In this document: piece after piece, positions 15,139 through 22,177 of the stretch
Numbering within the stretch: position 1 is the first letter of the stretch
Layout of the letters: every line of letters starts with the position of its first letter
Source: Desulfosporosinus sp.
Lineage (GTDB): Bacteria > Bacillota > Desulfitobacteriia > Desulfitobacteriales > Desulfitobacteriaceae
DNA length: 36,015 nt
Assembly: GCA_027353165.1 (NCBI GenBank)
Contig: DAIEHY010000007.1
Span: 1-36,015, forward strand
Direction of reading: 5' to 3'
The notes under the pieces: model-generated
Databases searched by the model: none
The model's input: the letters and a program-made list of their open reading frames with translations, nothing else
What the model was told of the DNA's origin: nothing
Program-made: the position numbers and the translations under genes

Positions 15139-16833
15139 CTATTCCACACCTAAGATATAATAGTAGAGCGGTTGCCGACCGGGATGAACCTCAACTTCAA
15201 CGCTCGGATTTTCTTCCTGTAGCCACTTTTGTAGTTGTTCAACCTCTGCTTGTTTAGTATCTTCTCCATAAAATATTGTGACCAAATCGTGCGTTTTCCA
15301 TTCCATCTTTTCCAAGGTCGCCTGTGATACCCTTAATAGGGATTCCCCTGTAGTCACAATCACATCTTCCACCAGACCTAAAAGATCCCCATCTGAAATG
15401 GATAAATCTCCATACTGTGAATCCCGTACAGCATAGGTTACTTCACCGGAGCGAACACTGCCCAGTCCTCGTTCCATGTTTTTGATGTTGGATTCCGTAT
15501 CTCCGTCAGGATTAAGATTCAGAAGAGCAGAAATTCCTTGGGGGATTGATTTACTGGAAATAACATGCACTTCACGATCTAGGACGACATCTTTAACTTG
15601 ACGAGCAGCCATGACAATATTACCGTTATTCGGCAAAATGAAGATTTGGCGTGCTTGAACCTTGAGGACAGCTTCAGCAAGATCTTCAGTACTTGGATTC
15701 ATAGTTTGTCCACCAAACACAACTTCATCAGCGCCTAAACTTAAAAAAACATCTGCAATTCCTTGTCCCATGGCAACTGCAACTACCCCAAACTCTTTCA
15801 GGGGCTGAAGCTGATTTTGATCGTCTGATAGCACTTTTTCAGAATCTGTCGATTCTTTTATAGCATGAGCCATTTTCTCATTTTGCTCGAGCATATTGTG
15901 TATCTGGACTTGATGAAGTGAACCCCACTGGATCGCGTAATCTAAAATTTTCCCTGGATTTTTAACATGGACATGGATCTTTACCACTTCAGGCGTACCA
16001 ACGACCAAGAGGCAGTCTCCACGATCGCTTAAATCTACTTTTATCTGGTCTATACTTAAATTTGAGCCCTTGACTAAAAATTCAGTGCAATAAGGGAAGT
16101 CAAGGTTTTCAACCTGCATAAACTCCTGTTTCGAATTATCACTTTCTCGTCCGCTAGGAGAAGCCACCGGAACAGATTGTGTATCTTCAATTGGGGTCTC
16201 ACCCGTTAAAACAGAAATCCATCCGGCCAAAATAATGAGGAACCCTTGTCCGCCAGCATCGACAACTCCCGCTTGTTTTAACACCGGTAACATTTCCGGT
16301 GTTTTTGCTAGGCACATCGTTCCCTTTAGGTGAGCTTCCTGAAGGGTTTCAAGGAGTGTCCCTCCCCCCTTAGCCGTAGCTAAAGCCGCTCGTGCTGTTT
16401 CCTTGGAAACCGTCAGAATTGTACCCTCAACCGGTTTCATAACTGCTTTATAAGCGGTATCCACCCCTGCTTGCAACGCTTGAGCCACTTGAAGAGAATT
16501 AGCCGATTGTAAGCCATCAAATCCTTTAGCGATGCCACGTAAGAGTTGGGACAGAATCACACCTGAATTGCCACGTGCTCCCATTAAAGATCCCATGGAA
16601 GCTGCCGCCGCAACCTCGCTGATAGACTGACTGGATATTTTCTCGCAATCCCTAGCGGCCGAATGAATCGTTAAAAACATATTAGTCCCTGTGTCTCCAT
16701 CTGGTACAGGAAAAACATTCAAGGCATCGACATCGCCTTTTTTTGCCTCTAAAGACTTCGCCCCTGCCATCATCATTTGTTTCCATAATTGCCCGTTTAG
16801 AGCAACCATTTTATTTGTAGCTGCTGGACTCAA
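15139..16833 (-). CDS. fakA: Fatty acid kinase FakA (DAK2 domain, YloV)
   Basis: FakA phosphorylates fatty acids held by FakB (DegV-family) proteins, letting exogenous or recycled fatty acids enter phospholipid synthesis. The 564-residue protein has an N-terminal DhaL/DAK2 kinase domain with NVFPVPDGDTGTNM and GARGNSGVILSQLLRG, then a middle domain and the YloV C-terminal domain (FILPNNGNIVMAARQ). The start is TTG with GGGGG upstream; an in-frame ATG eight codons later is the alternative. It follows yloU by 25 bases, as in Bacillus, and both are read from the promoter at 17257-17285. No fakB gene is in the window. Confidence 0.93.
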   Translation of the reverse strand: MSPAATNKMVALNGQLWKQMMMAGAKSLEAKKGDVDALNVFPVPDGDTGTNMFLTIHSAARDCEKISSQSISEVAAAASMGSLMGARGNSGVILSQLLRGIAKGFDGLQSANSLQVAQALQAGVDTAYKAVMKPVEGTILTVSKETARAALATAKGGGTLLETLQEAHLKGTMCLAKTPEMLPVLKQAGVVDAGGQGFLIILAGWISVLTGETPIEDTQSVPVASPSGRESDNSKQEFMQVENLDFPYCTEFLVKGSNLSIDQIKVDLSDRGDCLLVVGTPEVVKIHVHVKNPGKILDYAIQWGSLHQVQIHNMLEQNEKMAHAIKESTDSEKVLSDDQNQLQPLKEFGVVAVAMGQGIADVFLSLGADEVVFGGQTMNPSTEDLAEAVLKVQARQIFILPNNGNIVMAARQVKDVVLDREVHVISSKSIPQGISALLNLNPDGDTESNIKNMERGLGSVRSGEVTYAVRDSQYGDLSISDGDLLGLVEDVIVTTGESLLRVSQATLEKMEWKTHDLVTIFYGEDTKQAEVEQLQKWLQEENPSVEVEVHPGRQPLYYYILGVE

Positions 16834-16858
16834 AACCGCATCCCCCTACTCTTATGCC

Positions 16859-17215
16859 CTACTCTAAAACGCGAACTCCTTTGACGTTCACATTCACTTG
16901 GGACACGTTTAATCCCGTAAGCTTTTCTGTTGTATAGCGGACGCGCTCCATGACACTAGCCGCAACTTCAGAAATCTTAACACCATACCCTACAACAATA
17001 TAAAGATCAATTATAAGTTCATTATCTTTATTAGTGACCACAACCCCACGGGCCAAATTTTCCCGTCCTAATAAATCGGCTACTCCATCCGTAATTTTGC
17101 GTGATGCCATACCGACCAAACCGTAGCACTCAACTGCCGTGGCACCAGCAATCGTGGATATCACTTCTTCAGAGATTTCAATTTTACCTAAATGATTAAT
17201 AATTTCTTTCCCCAT
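16859..17215 (-). CDS. yloU: Asp23/Gls24 family envelope stress protein YloU
   Basis: A 118-residue Asp23-family protein. Members associate with the membrane and are linked to envelope stress or to fatty acid kinase function; the molecular role is not settled. The family blocks GKIEISEEVISTIAGATAVECYGLVGMA and LYIVVGYGVKISEVAASVMERV are intact. The ATG follows GGGGAGGG. It heads the yloU-fakA unit and is divergent from rpmB, the same arrangement as in Bacillus. Confidence 0.93.
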   Translation of the reverse strand: MGKEIINHLGKIEISEEVISTIAGATAVECYGLVGMASRKITDGVADLLGRENLARGVVVTNKDNELIIDLYIVVGYGVKISEVAASVMERVRYTTEKLTGLNVSQVNVNVKGVRVLE

Positions 17216-17256
17216 TTAAAAGGCCCTCCCCTTCCGGTATCGTCCACGTTGACCCT

Positions 17257-17285
17257 ATTCTACCAAGGAAATCAAAAATGTTCAA
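17257..17285 (-). promoter_or_regulatory. Sigma-A promoter of yloU-fakA
   Basis: Minus strand: TTGAAC (17280-17285), 17-base spacer, TAGAAT (17257-17262). The site lies 42 bases before the yloU start. Confidence 0.75.
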
Positions 17286-17385
17286 AGAAAACCTGAATTT
17301 ATTTTTCCAAAACCCTTTACAGGACCAAAAACGATTGCTCCAAAGATACTTTCCTTATTAATTAAGAAAAGTTCACTAGTAAACC

Positions 17386-17414
17386 TTGCCAACCTTCCTG
17401 TCTTTTGATAGAAT
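17386..17414 (+). promoter_or_regulatory. Sigma-A promoter of rpmB
   Basis: TTGCCA (17386-17391), 17-base spacer, TAGAAT (17409-17414), 38 bases before the rpmB ATG. The -10 box is identical to that of the divergent yloU promoter. Confidence 0.75.
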
Positions 17415-17452
17415 GTATTAGTGTCATTTCAGTTGCAAAGGAGGTTTAGCGC

Positions 17453-17644
17453 ATGGCTAATGTTTGTGCAATATGCGCCAAAGGAGTAGTCACTGGATTT
17501 CAAGTAAGCCACTCTCATATTCGGACAAAGCGAACTTGGAAACCAAACTTGCAAAGCGTTCGTGCAATTGTGAACGGCACTCCTGCCCGGATTAAAGTTT
17601 GTACCAGATGTTTACGTTCCGGAAAAGTTCAGCGCGCTAGCTAG
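17453..17644 (+). CDS. rpmB: 50S ribosomal protein L28
   Basis: A 63-residue L28, normal in length. It has the N-terminal MANVCAICAKG and C-terminal CTRC cysteine pairs of the zinc-binding form, and the conserved VSHSHIRTKRTWKPNLQ core. The ATG follows AAAGGAGG. It stands alone with its own promoter and terminator on the plus strand. In Bacillus it lies between spoVM/thiN and yloU; here an insert with two long repeats separates it from thiN. Confidence 0.97.
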   Translation: MANVCAICAKGVVTGFQVSHSHIRTKRTWKPNLQSVRAIVNGTPARIKVCTRCLRSGKVQRAS

Positions 17645-17650
17645 TGAATC

Positions 17651-17679
17651 AAAAGCCCGACATTATATCGGGCTTTTTT
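17651..17679 (+). terminator. Rho-independent terminator after rpmB
   Basis: AAAAGCCCGA pairs with TCGGGCTTTT around a seven-base loop and continues into a T tract, seven bases after the rpmB stop codon. Confidence 0.93.
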
Positions 17680-17707
17680 CATTTTACCCATAATCCCACC
17701 CCCACCT

Positions 17708-17903
17708 CATTCCCAGCCCAGAGGGTGTGATGTTGCAGAGCGAACCCGTTAGGCAAAGTCGCGTCTAGCGCGCTTACATTACGAGGCGGTAGCGTGGCAC
17801 TGGTTCACTTCAGGTATTACCCTGAGGTTTGCCTAAACTCGCCTCGTAATCAAGCGCGCTAGCGACGGCGCCGTGGGTGAGTGGCGCAACTTCACACCCT
17901 CCC
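17708..17903. repeat. Long palindromic direct repeat, copy 1
   Basis: The core 17717-17903 (187 bases) recurs at 19743-19929 in the same orientation with 4 substitutions and no gaps; similarity continues about 9 bases further left. Its ends are inverted (GAGGGTGTGA and TCACACCCTC) and inside are long paired arms (CTAGCGCGCTT and AAGCGCGCTAG; TTACGAGGCG and CGCCTCGTAA). It carries no plausible ORF. It ends five bases after the hslO stop codon. A MITE/REP-like element or structured RNA fits; no transposase is nearby. Confidence 0.9.
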
Positions 17904-17908
17904 CAACC

Positions 17909-18784
17909 TCACGCCCTCTCTAATATCTGTTGAAGATCTTCCGTATTAAATTGATAATGTTCATTACAAAAATGGCAAACCATTTCGGCATTACCATCCG
18001 AGATTAGGTCTGCTATTTCTTTTTTTCCGATAGAAACCAACGTATCACTCAAGCGTTCCTTCGAGCATGTACAAGAAAACGTCACCTTACGTCGTTCTAA
18101 AACATGATGAGGAAGTTGTCCCATCAGATGACCTAATAACTCGTCTATAGTCTGGCTCTGAGCTACCAATTCACTAATCCCCATCTGTAACTGCCCAAGT
18201 TGGCTTTCAATTGCCTGGATAACCTCTTCTGTCGCTCCAGGCAAGGGTTGAATCAGAAGCCCCCATGCGCCTGCTACATGATAATCCTTTTCGACCAATA
18301 CCCCAAGTAGCATAGCAGAAGGAATCTGCTCAGAAGTTAATAAATAATGAACCAGATCTTCAGCAACCTCCCCACTCACCAAAGGAACCGTCCCGGTAAA
18401 GACTTCACCATTTTGTAAGCTCCGACTCACAGACAATTCCCCAAGCCCAACCGCTCCTCCCACGTCAAGTTTCCCGGAGGCTTTAAGCGGCAAATCCGCC
18501 AAAGGTTCCCTAACATAACCACGAACCTCTCCCCGTGCATTCCCAACAGCGACAACCCCTTCTAAAGGGCCATCTCCCAACAAGCGCAAAGTAATACTTT
18601 CTTCTCCTTTAAGGGCACTAGCAAGAATAAGCGTCCCTGTCATCAATCTACCCAGCGCCGCCGTGGCAACCGGAGACATCCCATGACGCCGACGAGCTTC
18701 CTCCACAATATCCGTCGTTCTAACCAAAACCCAACGGGCATTCCCTTCAAGCATAGTCCCAATCCAAAGTTCATCCTGTTGCAT
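17909..18784 (-). CDS. hslO: Redox-regulated chaperone Hsp33
   Basis: Hsp33 is a cytoplasmic holdase switched on by oxidation, when its zinc is released and disulfides form. The 291-residue protein begins MQQDELWIGTMLEGNARWV and keeps both halves of the zinc site near the C-terminus, FSCTCSKE (CxC) and CHFC (CxxC). I moved the start 27 codons in from the track, to the ATG after AAAGGAAG; the longer frame would run over the promoter-like site at 18812-18841. It sits between the two long repeats together with a toxin-antitoxin pair, a place not occupied by hslO in Bacillus. Confidence 0.95.
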   Translation of the reverse strand: MQQDELWIGTMLEGNARWVLVRTTDIVEEARRRHGMSPVATAALGRLMTGTLILASALKGEESITLRLLGDGPLEGVVAVGNARGEVRGYVREPLADLPLKASGKLDVGGAVGLGELSVSRSLQNGEVFTGTVPLVSGEVAEDLVHYLLTSEQIPSAMLLGVLVEKDYHVAGAWGLLIQPLPGATEEVIQAIESQLGQLQMGISELVAQSQTIDELLGHLMGQLPHHVLERRKVTFSCTCSKERLSDTLVSIGKKEIADLISDGNAEMVCHFCNEHYQFNTEDLQQILERA

Positions 18785-18811
18785 AAATCGTCTTCCTTTT
18801 ATCAAAATCTT

Positions 18812-18841
18812 AGTATAAGCCGGTACTTGTAAGTCGTGCAA
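18812..18841 (-). promoter_or_regulatory. Possible promoter of hslO
   Basis: Minus strand: TTGCAC (18836-18841), 18-base spacer, TATACT (18812-18817), 28 bases before the chosen hslO start. The -10 is good and the -35 weak. Confidence 0.4.
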
Positions 18842-18858
18842 GTCGGGGACGGTTCTTG
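18841..18858. repeat. REP-like fragment (GTCGGGGACGGTTCTTG)
   Basis: The string AGTCGGGGACGGTTCTTG resembles a sequence I recall from dispersed intergenic repeats of clostridial genomes (the AAGAACCGTCCCC type). Only one copy is in the window, so this is recognition from memory. Confidence 0.25.
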
Positions 18859-18906
18859 CTTGCATTCCTCAACCTACATTCATCACCCAATAAATATTAT
18901 ATAGCC

Positions 18907-18947
18907 TTACCTAAAACACAATCATTAACTGTTATCGCCTTAGGTAA
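18907..18947. repeat. Inverted repeat TTACCTAA/TTAGGTAA
   Basis: Perfect 8-bp arms with a 25-base spacer lie between the toxin gene and hslO. The stem would be AT-rich without a T tract, so a terminator is doubtful. The rest of the gap 18842-19009 shows no coding frame. Confidence 0.35.
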
Positions 18948-19009
18948 CATTTCCCACAACTTTGTCAATCCCGATTATATTACAGATTAATTCGCGATAT
19001 AACCCACGT

Positions 19010-19315
19010 TCATTTCAATAAATCTGGATAATCCCGCATTCCATGAAGTACTCTGTATACTACGACCTCGTCATTAATTAGCTTATAAAAAGCGATATAA
19101 CAGTCTATAATCAGCATACGGTAGTCTTGTTTTGCCAACTCACCATCCGGTACGATTTTACCGATGTGCGGATGCTCTGCAAGCTTATCAATTTTATCAA
19201 TAATCTTGTCGGTCATTGCAAGCGCCGCTGTCGGACTGTCTTCTGCAATGTAGAAAAAAATTTCCCCGATGTCCTCACGAGCAATCTGTAATATCGCAAT
19301 CTTATACTTGCTCAT
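19010..19315 (-). CDS. RelE/ParE family toxin
   Basis: A 101-residue protein of the RelE/ParE toxin fold. It shows the N-terminal AREDIGEIFFYIAEDSPTAA helix pair, the core KLAEHPHIGKIVPDG, YRMLIIDCYIAFYKL, and the C-terminal VVVYRVLHGMRDYPDLL, all typical of ParE-type proteins. Members either poison gyrase (ParE) or cleave mRNA at the ribosome (RelE); the sequence looks closer to ParE but the target is not certain. Its ATG lies inside the antitoxin gene (14-base overlap), the usual coupling of type II modules. It lies within the repeat-bracketed insert. Confidence 0.88.
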   Translation of the reverse strand: MSKYKIAILQIAREDIGEIFFYIAEDSPTAALAMTDKIIDKIDKLAEHPHIGKIVPDGELAKQDYRMLIIDCYIAFYKLINDEVVVYRVLHGMRDYPDLLK

Positions 19316-19574
19316 TGTGCAGGCCTTTGATATATTCTCTCACATCATCGGTAGTGTAGGTTGGTGCGCCACTAAGACGTTGGAGTTCAGCCTCTAAAAG
19401 TTTGGCTCTTAGGTTTAACATTGCTTCTCTGCGTTCAAACGCAGCAATGCTCATTACAACCAACTCGCCCTCACCATTTTTGGTCAAATAAACAGGTTCA
19501 GACCTTTCTTTACATATTCTAGTTATTTCACCAAGCTCTGTCCTCAGTGCAGATGTGGGCTTAATAATCATCAT
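19302..19574 (-). CDS. Phd/YefM family antitoxin
   Basis: A 90-residue protein with the Phd/YefM N-terminal DNA-binding fold (IIKPTSALRTELGEITRIC, then VYLTKNGEGELVVMSIAAFE) and a C-terminal tail that would wrap the toxin. The antitoxin should neutralise the ParE/RelE protein encoded next and repress their common promoter. Two ATG codons in a row follow AGGAGTGATAA, so the true start may be one codon later. Confidence 0.88.
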   Translation of the reverse strand: MMIIKPTSALRTELGEITRICKERSEPVYLTKNGEGELVVMSIAAFERREAMLNLRAKLLEAELQRLSGAPTYTTDDVREYIKGLHNEQV

Positions 19575-19625
19575 TTATCACTCCTAGGCAGAATTCAGTC
19601 AGAATCTAGACTTAATTATGCTCTT

Positions 19626-19655
19626 ATTATATGCCATTTTTAGCACTGTTAACAA
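19626..19655 (-). promoter_or_regulatory. Promoter of the toxin-antitoxin pair
   Basis: Minus strand: TTGTTA (19650-19655), 18-base spacer, perfect TATAAT (19626-19631), 51 bases before the antitoxin start. The spelling TTGTTAACA just here is partly palindromic and could be part of an autorepression site. Confidence 0.6.
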
Positions 19656-19733
19656 CAGACTTTCGATAAAAGCAAATCCTGCACTCGCACTTTATAGCTC
19701 TTCCGCTCCTGCCCCGTCGTCCTAACTCTACGC

Positions 19734-19929
19734 CATTCACAACCCAGAGGGTGTGATTTTGCAGAGCGAACCCGTTAGGCAAAGTCGCGTCCAGCGCGCT
19801 TACATTACGAGGCGGTAGCGTGGCACTGGTTCACTTCAGGTATTACCCTGAGGTTTGCCTAAGCTCGCCTCGTAATCAAGCGCGCCAGCGACGGCGCCGT
19901 GGGTGAGTGGCGCAACTTCACACCCTCCC
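19734..19929. repeat. Long palindromic direct repeat, copy 2
   Basis: This is the second copy of the element at 17708-17903, exactly 2026 bases away. Differences in the 187-base core are four substitutions, two of which turn CTAG into CCAG in both arms of the central stem and so break pairs. Its last 12 bases overlap the end of thiN, supplying the final codons and stop. The remainder of the gap 19656-19733 shows nothing recognisable. Confidence 0.9.
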
Positions 19930-20586
19930 GTTCCTGCCCCCGTTAGGAATGACCACCATGACCCATCCCTCGTGAACCTCAATCACCGCTTTCCCACCAA
20001 GAAACACATTACTGATCCCACGTGGAGAATCTTGATAAAGCACTCCCTGTTGAAGCGGATAATATAACCCCTCAGTCGTGACAATCGCTTTCTCCGATAA
20101 GGCAATCAAAGAAAGTTCCTGACCCAATGGTGCACTAATCTCTTCGCGGCCTTGAATTATCCACATTTCTTGATCAGGATCAACCAGACGGATCCGATAC
20201 CCTTTTCGTGCATAGCCCAACATAAGCGCTAAATTACCCAAAAAATGATCGATTCGATGTCCGCTTGCCCCATACAACCAAATATCTGATTGACCCATAA
20301 GGGAAGCCTTTTCCTCGGCCCGCAACAGTGCCAATTCCAGATCTGTCTCATCCTTTTCACAAGGATATCGCTCAATAATGCAGCCTGTACTTTCACATTG
20401 AGTTAAGTTCTCAGGAGAAATTGAATCCAAATCCCCTATCACAATATCGGGCCTACGCCCAGATAGGGCGGCATAATTTGCCCCCCCATCCGCACAAATC
20501 AAAAAGTCAACTTCATTGAGAACCCGTTTTCCCCATTCAGAATTCCAAACACCATTGGCTAATACTGCAATTTTAAACTTATTCAC
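19918..20586 (-). CDS. thiN: Thiamine diphosphokinase
   Basis: ThiN (YloS) transfers pyrophosphate from ATP to thiamine, giving the cofactor thiamine diphosphate. The 222-residue protein shows the N-terminal catalytic-domain blocks FLICADGGANYA, DIVIGDLDSIS and CEKDETDLELAL, then GASGHRIDHFLGNL, and the C-terminal binding domain (ISNVFLGGKAVIEV). The start is GTG overlapping the end of rpe by 8 bases. The last codons (GRV and the stop TGA) lie inside repeat copy 2, so the C-terminus may have been altered by that element. rsgA-rpe-thiN is the Bacillus order. Confidence 0.94.
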   Translation of the reverse strand: MNKFKIAVLANGVWNSEWGKRVLNEVDFLICADGGANYAALSGRRPDIVIGDLDSISPENLTQCESTGCIIERYPCEKDETDLELALLRAEEKASLMGQSDIWLYGASGHRIDHFLGNLALMLGYARKGYRIRLVDPDQEMWIIQGREEISAPLGQELSLIALSEKAIVTTEGLYYPLQQGVLYQDSPRGISNVFLGGKAVIEVHEGWVMVVIPNGGRNGRV

Positions 20587-21247
20587 CCTTCATCATACCC
20601 GCCGCTTGGCGAATATTCTTCACGGCTTGTTGCGGATCAGCTTGGGCAAAAATAGCGGCACCCGCCACCAAGATATGAGCACCCGCTTGAGCCACCATTG
20701 CAGCAGTTTCAAGGTTAATTCCTCCATCAACTTGAATCAAACAAGACGATTGGATCTGTTCAAGATGGCGATGAAGGACCTGAATTTTAGGGAGAACATT
20801 TGGGATAAAGTTCTGTCCACCAAATCCTGGGTTGACTGTCATCAATAGTACCATATCTAAATCTTGCAGAATATACTTAACCCCGTCCAGTGGAGTTGCA
20901 GGGTTAAGCGCGATTCCCGCCGTCATTCCCTGTTCTTTGATTTGTTGGATTAGACGGTGGGCGTGGAGGGACGTTTCTAAATGGAACGTTATATGATCCG
21001 CACCCGCTTTAGCGAACTCAACAATAAATTTTTCCGGTTCTTCAACCATTAGATGAACATCAAAACGCATTTTGGAATGATTCCTGAGGGATTTCACTAT
21101 AGCAGGTCCAAACGTAAGATTAGGCACAAAGTGCCCGTCCATAACATCAATATGTAATACCTCAGCGCCTGCCTCCTCAACCATCTGAACCTGGTCCCCT
21201 AGTCGAGAAAAGTCGGCGGATAAAATTGAAGGTGCAATCTGAATCAT
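20579..21247 (-). CDS. rpe: Ribulose-phosphate 3-epimerase
   Basis: The enzyme interconverts ribulose 5-phosphate and xylulose 5-phosphate in the pentose phosphate pathway. The 222-residue TIM barrel begins IQIAPSILSADFSRLGDQV and shows HIDVMDGHFVPNLTFGP, HLMVEEPEKFI, MTVNPGFGGQNFIP and QVDGGINLETA, which carry the metal ligands and catalytic acids. The ATG is just one base past the rsgA stop codon, with GAGAGGAAG as ribosome site. It is a complete, ordinary family member. Confidence 0.97.
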   Translation of the reverse strand: MIQIAPSILSADFSRLGDQVQMVEEAGAEVLHIDVMDGHFVPNLTFGPAIVKSLRNHSKMRFDVHLMVEEPEKFIVEFAKAGADHITFHLETSLHAHRLIQQIKEQGMTAGIALNPATPLDGVKYILQDLDMVLLMTVNPGFGGQNFIPNVLPKIQVLHRHLEQIQSSCLIQVDGGINLETAAMVAQAGAHILVAGAAIFAQADPQQAVKNIRQAAGMMKGE

Positions 21248-21248
21248 C

Positions 21249-22139
21249 TTAATACTTCCTCTCTGCTTCCATTACTTCTTGCAAAAAAATTAGGTAGTGC
21301 TCATACCGTTTAGGGTAAATCTCTCCCTTTTCAAGCGCAGCCTTGATTGCACAATTAGGTTCTTTATCATGCAGACAACTGTTGAAGCGACACTGACTAC
21401 GACGTGAAGCGATTTCCGGGAAATAGTCCGTTAGCTCTAAGCGTTTCATGATTGGCATAGAAAGAGAAGAAAAACCCGGTGTATCTGCCACAAGCCCCCC
21501 AGCGCAAACCATCAATTCCACATGACGTGTAGTATGACGACCGCGCTTAGACTTAATGCTGATATCTCCTGTTTTCAGGTTCTTTCCTGGTGATAAGGCA
21601 TTGAAAAGACTTGATTTCCCGACTCCGGAAGGTCCTGCCAGAACGCTAATTTTGTTAGTGAGCCGTGCCCCAAGCTCTTTAATTCCTTGGCCTGTTTCAT
21701 TAGAGACTTCAAATACCGTGTAACCTATATTACGGTATACATCACCGATTGAATCTGCGCCTTCTTCGTTAGTTATTACAGCCTTTTTAAATTTATCCAA
21801 TTTAGTAAAAACGAGAATCGGTTCAATCCCTGCTTCTGACACTTGAACCAATAAACGATCCAAAAGATTTTGATCTGGTTTAGGAGAAGTTAGAGCGAAA
21901 ACCAAAATAGCCTGATCTACATTAGCCACGGTCGGACGACTTAAAACATTTCGCCTTGGCTCTACCTCCTCAATCGTGGCTTTGTTCTCTAAATCCTGGA
22001 GAATTTTAACCCGATCCCCTGGTATAAACTCTTGATCTTTAACACGAAAGCGACCGCGTAGGGAACATTCCCATACTCGGTCCTCCGCATAAACATAATA
22101 AAATCCACCATACCCCTTAAGTAGGACTCCTCTGATCAT
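21249..22139 (-). CDS. rsgA: Ribosome small subunit-dependent GTPase RsgA
   Basis: RsgA (YloQ/CpgA) is a GTPase acting late in 30S subunit maturation. The 296-residue protein has an N-terminal OB fold, then a circularly permuted G domain: FTKLDKF (G4) comes before GPSGVGKSSL (G1) and DTPGFSSL (G3). A C-terminal zinc site follows (CRFNSCLHDKEPNCAIK). The ATG follows GTGAGG. It lies right after prkC, as in Bacillus, where CpgA is a substrate of that kinase. Confidence 0.96.
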   Translation of the reverse strand: MIRGVLLKGYGGFYYVYAEDRVWECSLRGRFRVKDQEFIPGDRVKILQDLENKATIEEVEPRRNVLSRPTVANVDQAILVFALTSPKPDQNLLDRLLVQVSEAGIEPILVFTKLDKFKKAVITNEEGADSIGDVYRNIGYTVFEVSNETGQGIKELGARLTNKISVLAGPSGVGKSSLFNALSPGKNLKTGDISIKSKRGRHTTRHVELMVCAGGLVADTPGFSSLSMPIMKRLELTDYFPEIASRRSQCRFNSCLHDKEPNCAIKAALEKGEIYPKRYEHYLIFLQEVMEAERKY

Positions 22140-22177
22140 AAATACCTCACTTAATCATCGTGCTTTTAGGGATTATC

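Noticed and set aside
17216-17452. Searched for spoVM (26-residue spore peptide), expected near rpmB/thiN in Bacillus
   Set aside because: No MKFYTIKLP-like reading in either strand here or in the gaps 18842-19009 and 19575-19917.
17717-19929. The long repeat as an insertion sequence or tRNA/rRNA fragment
   Set aside because: 187 bases, no transposase frame, no cloverleaf, no resemblance to rRNA that I can see.
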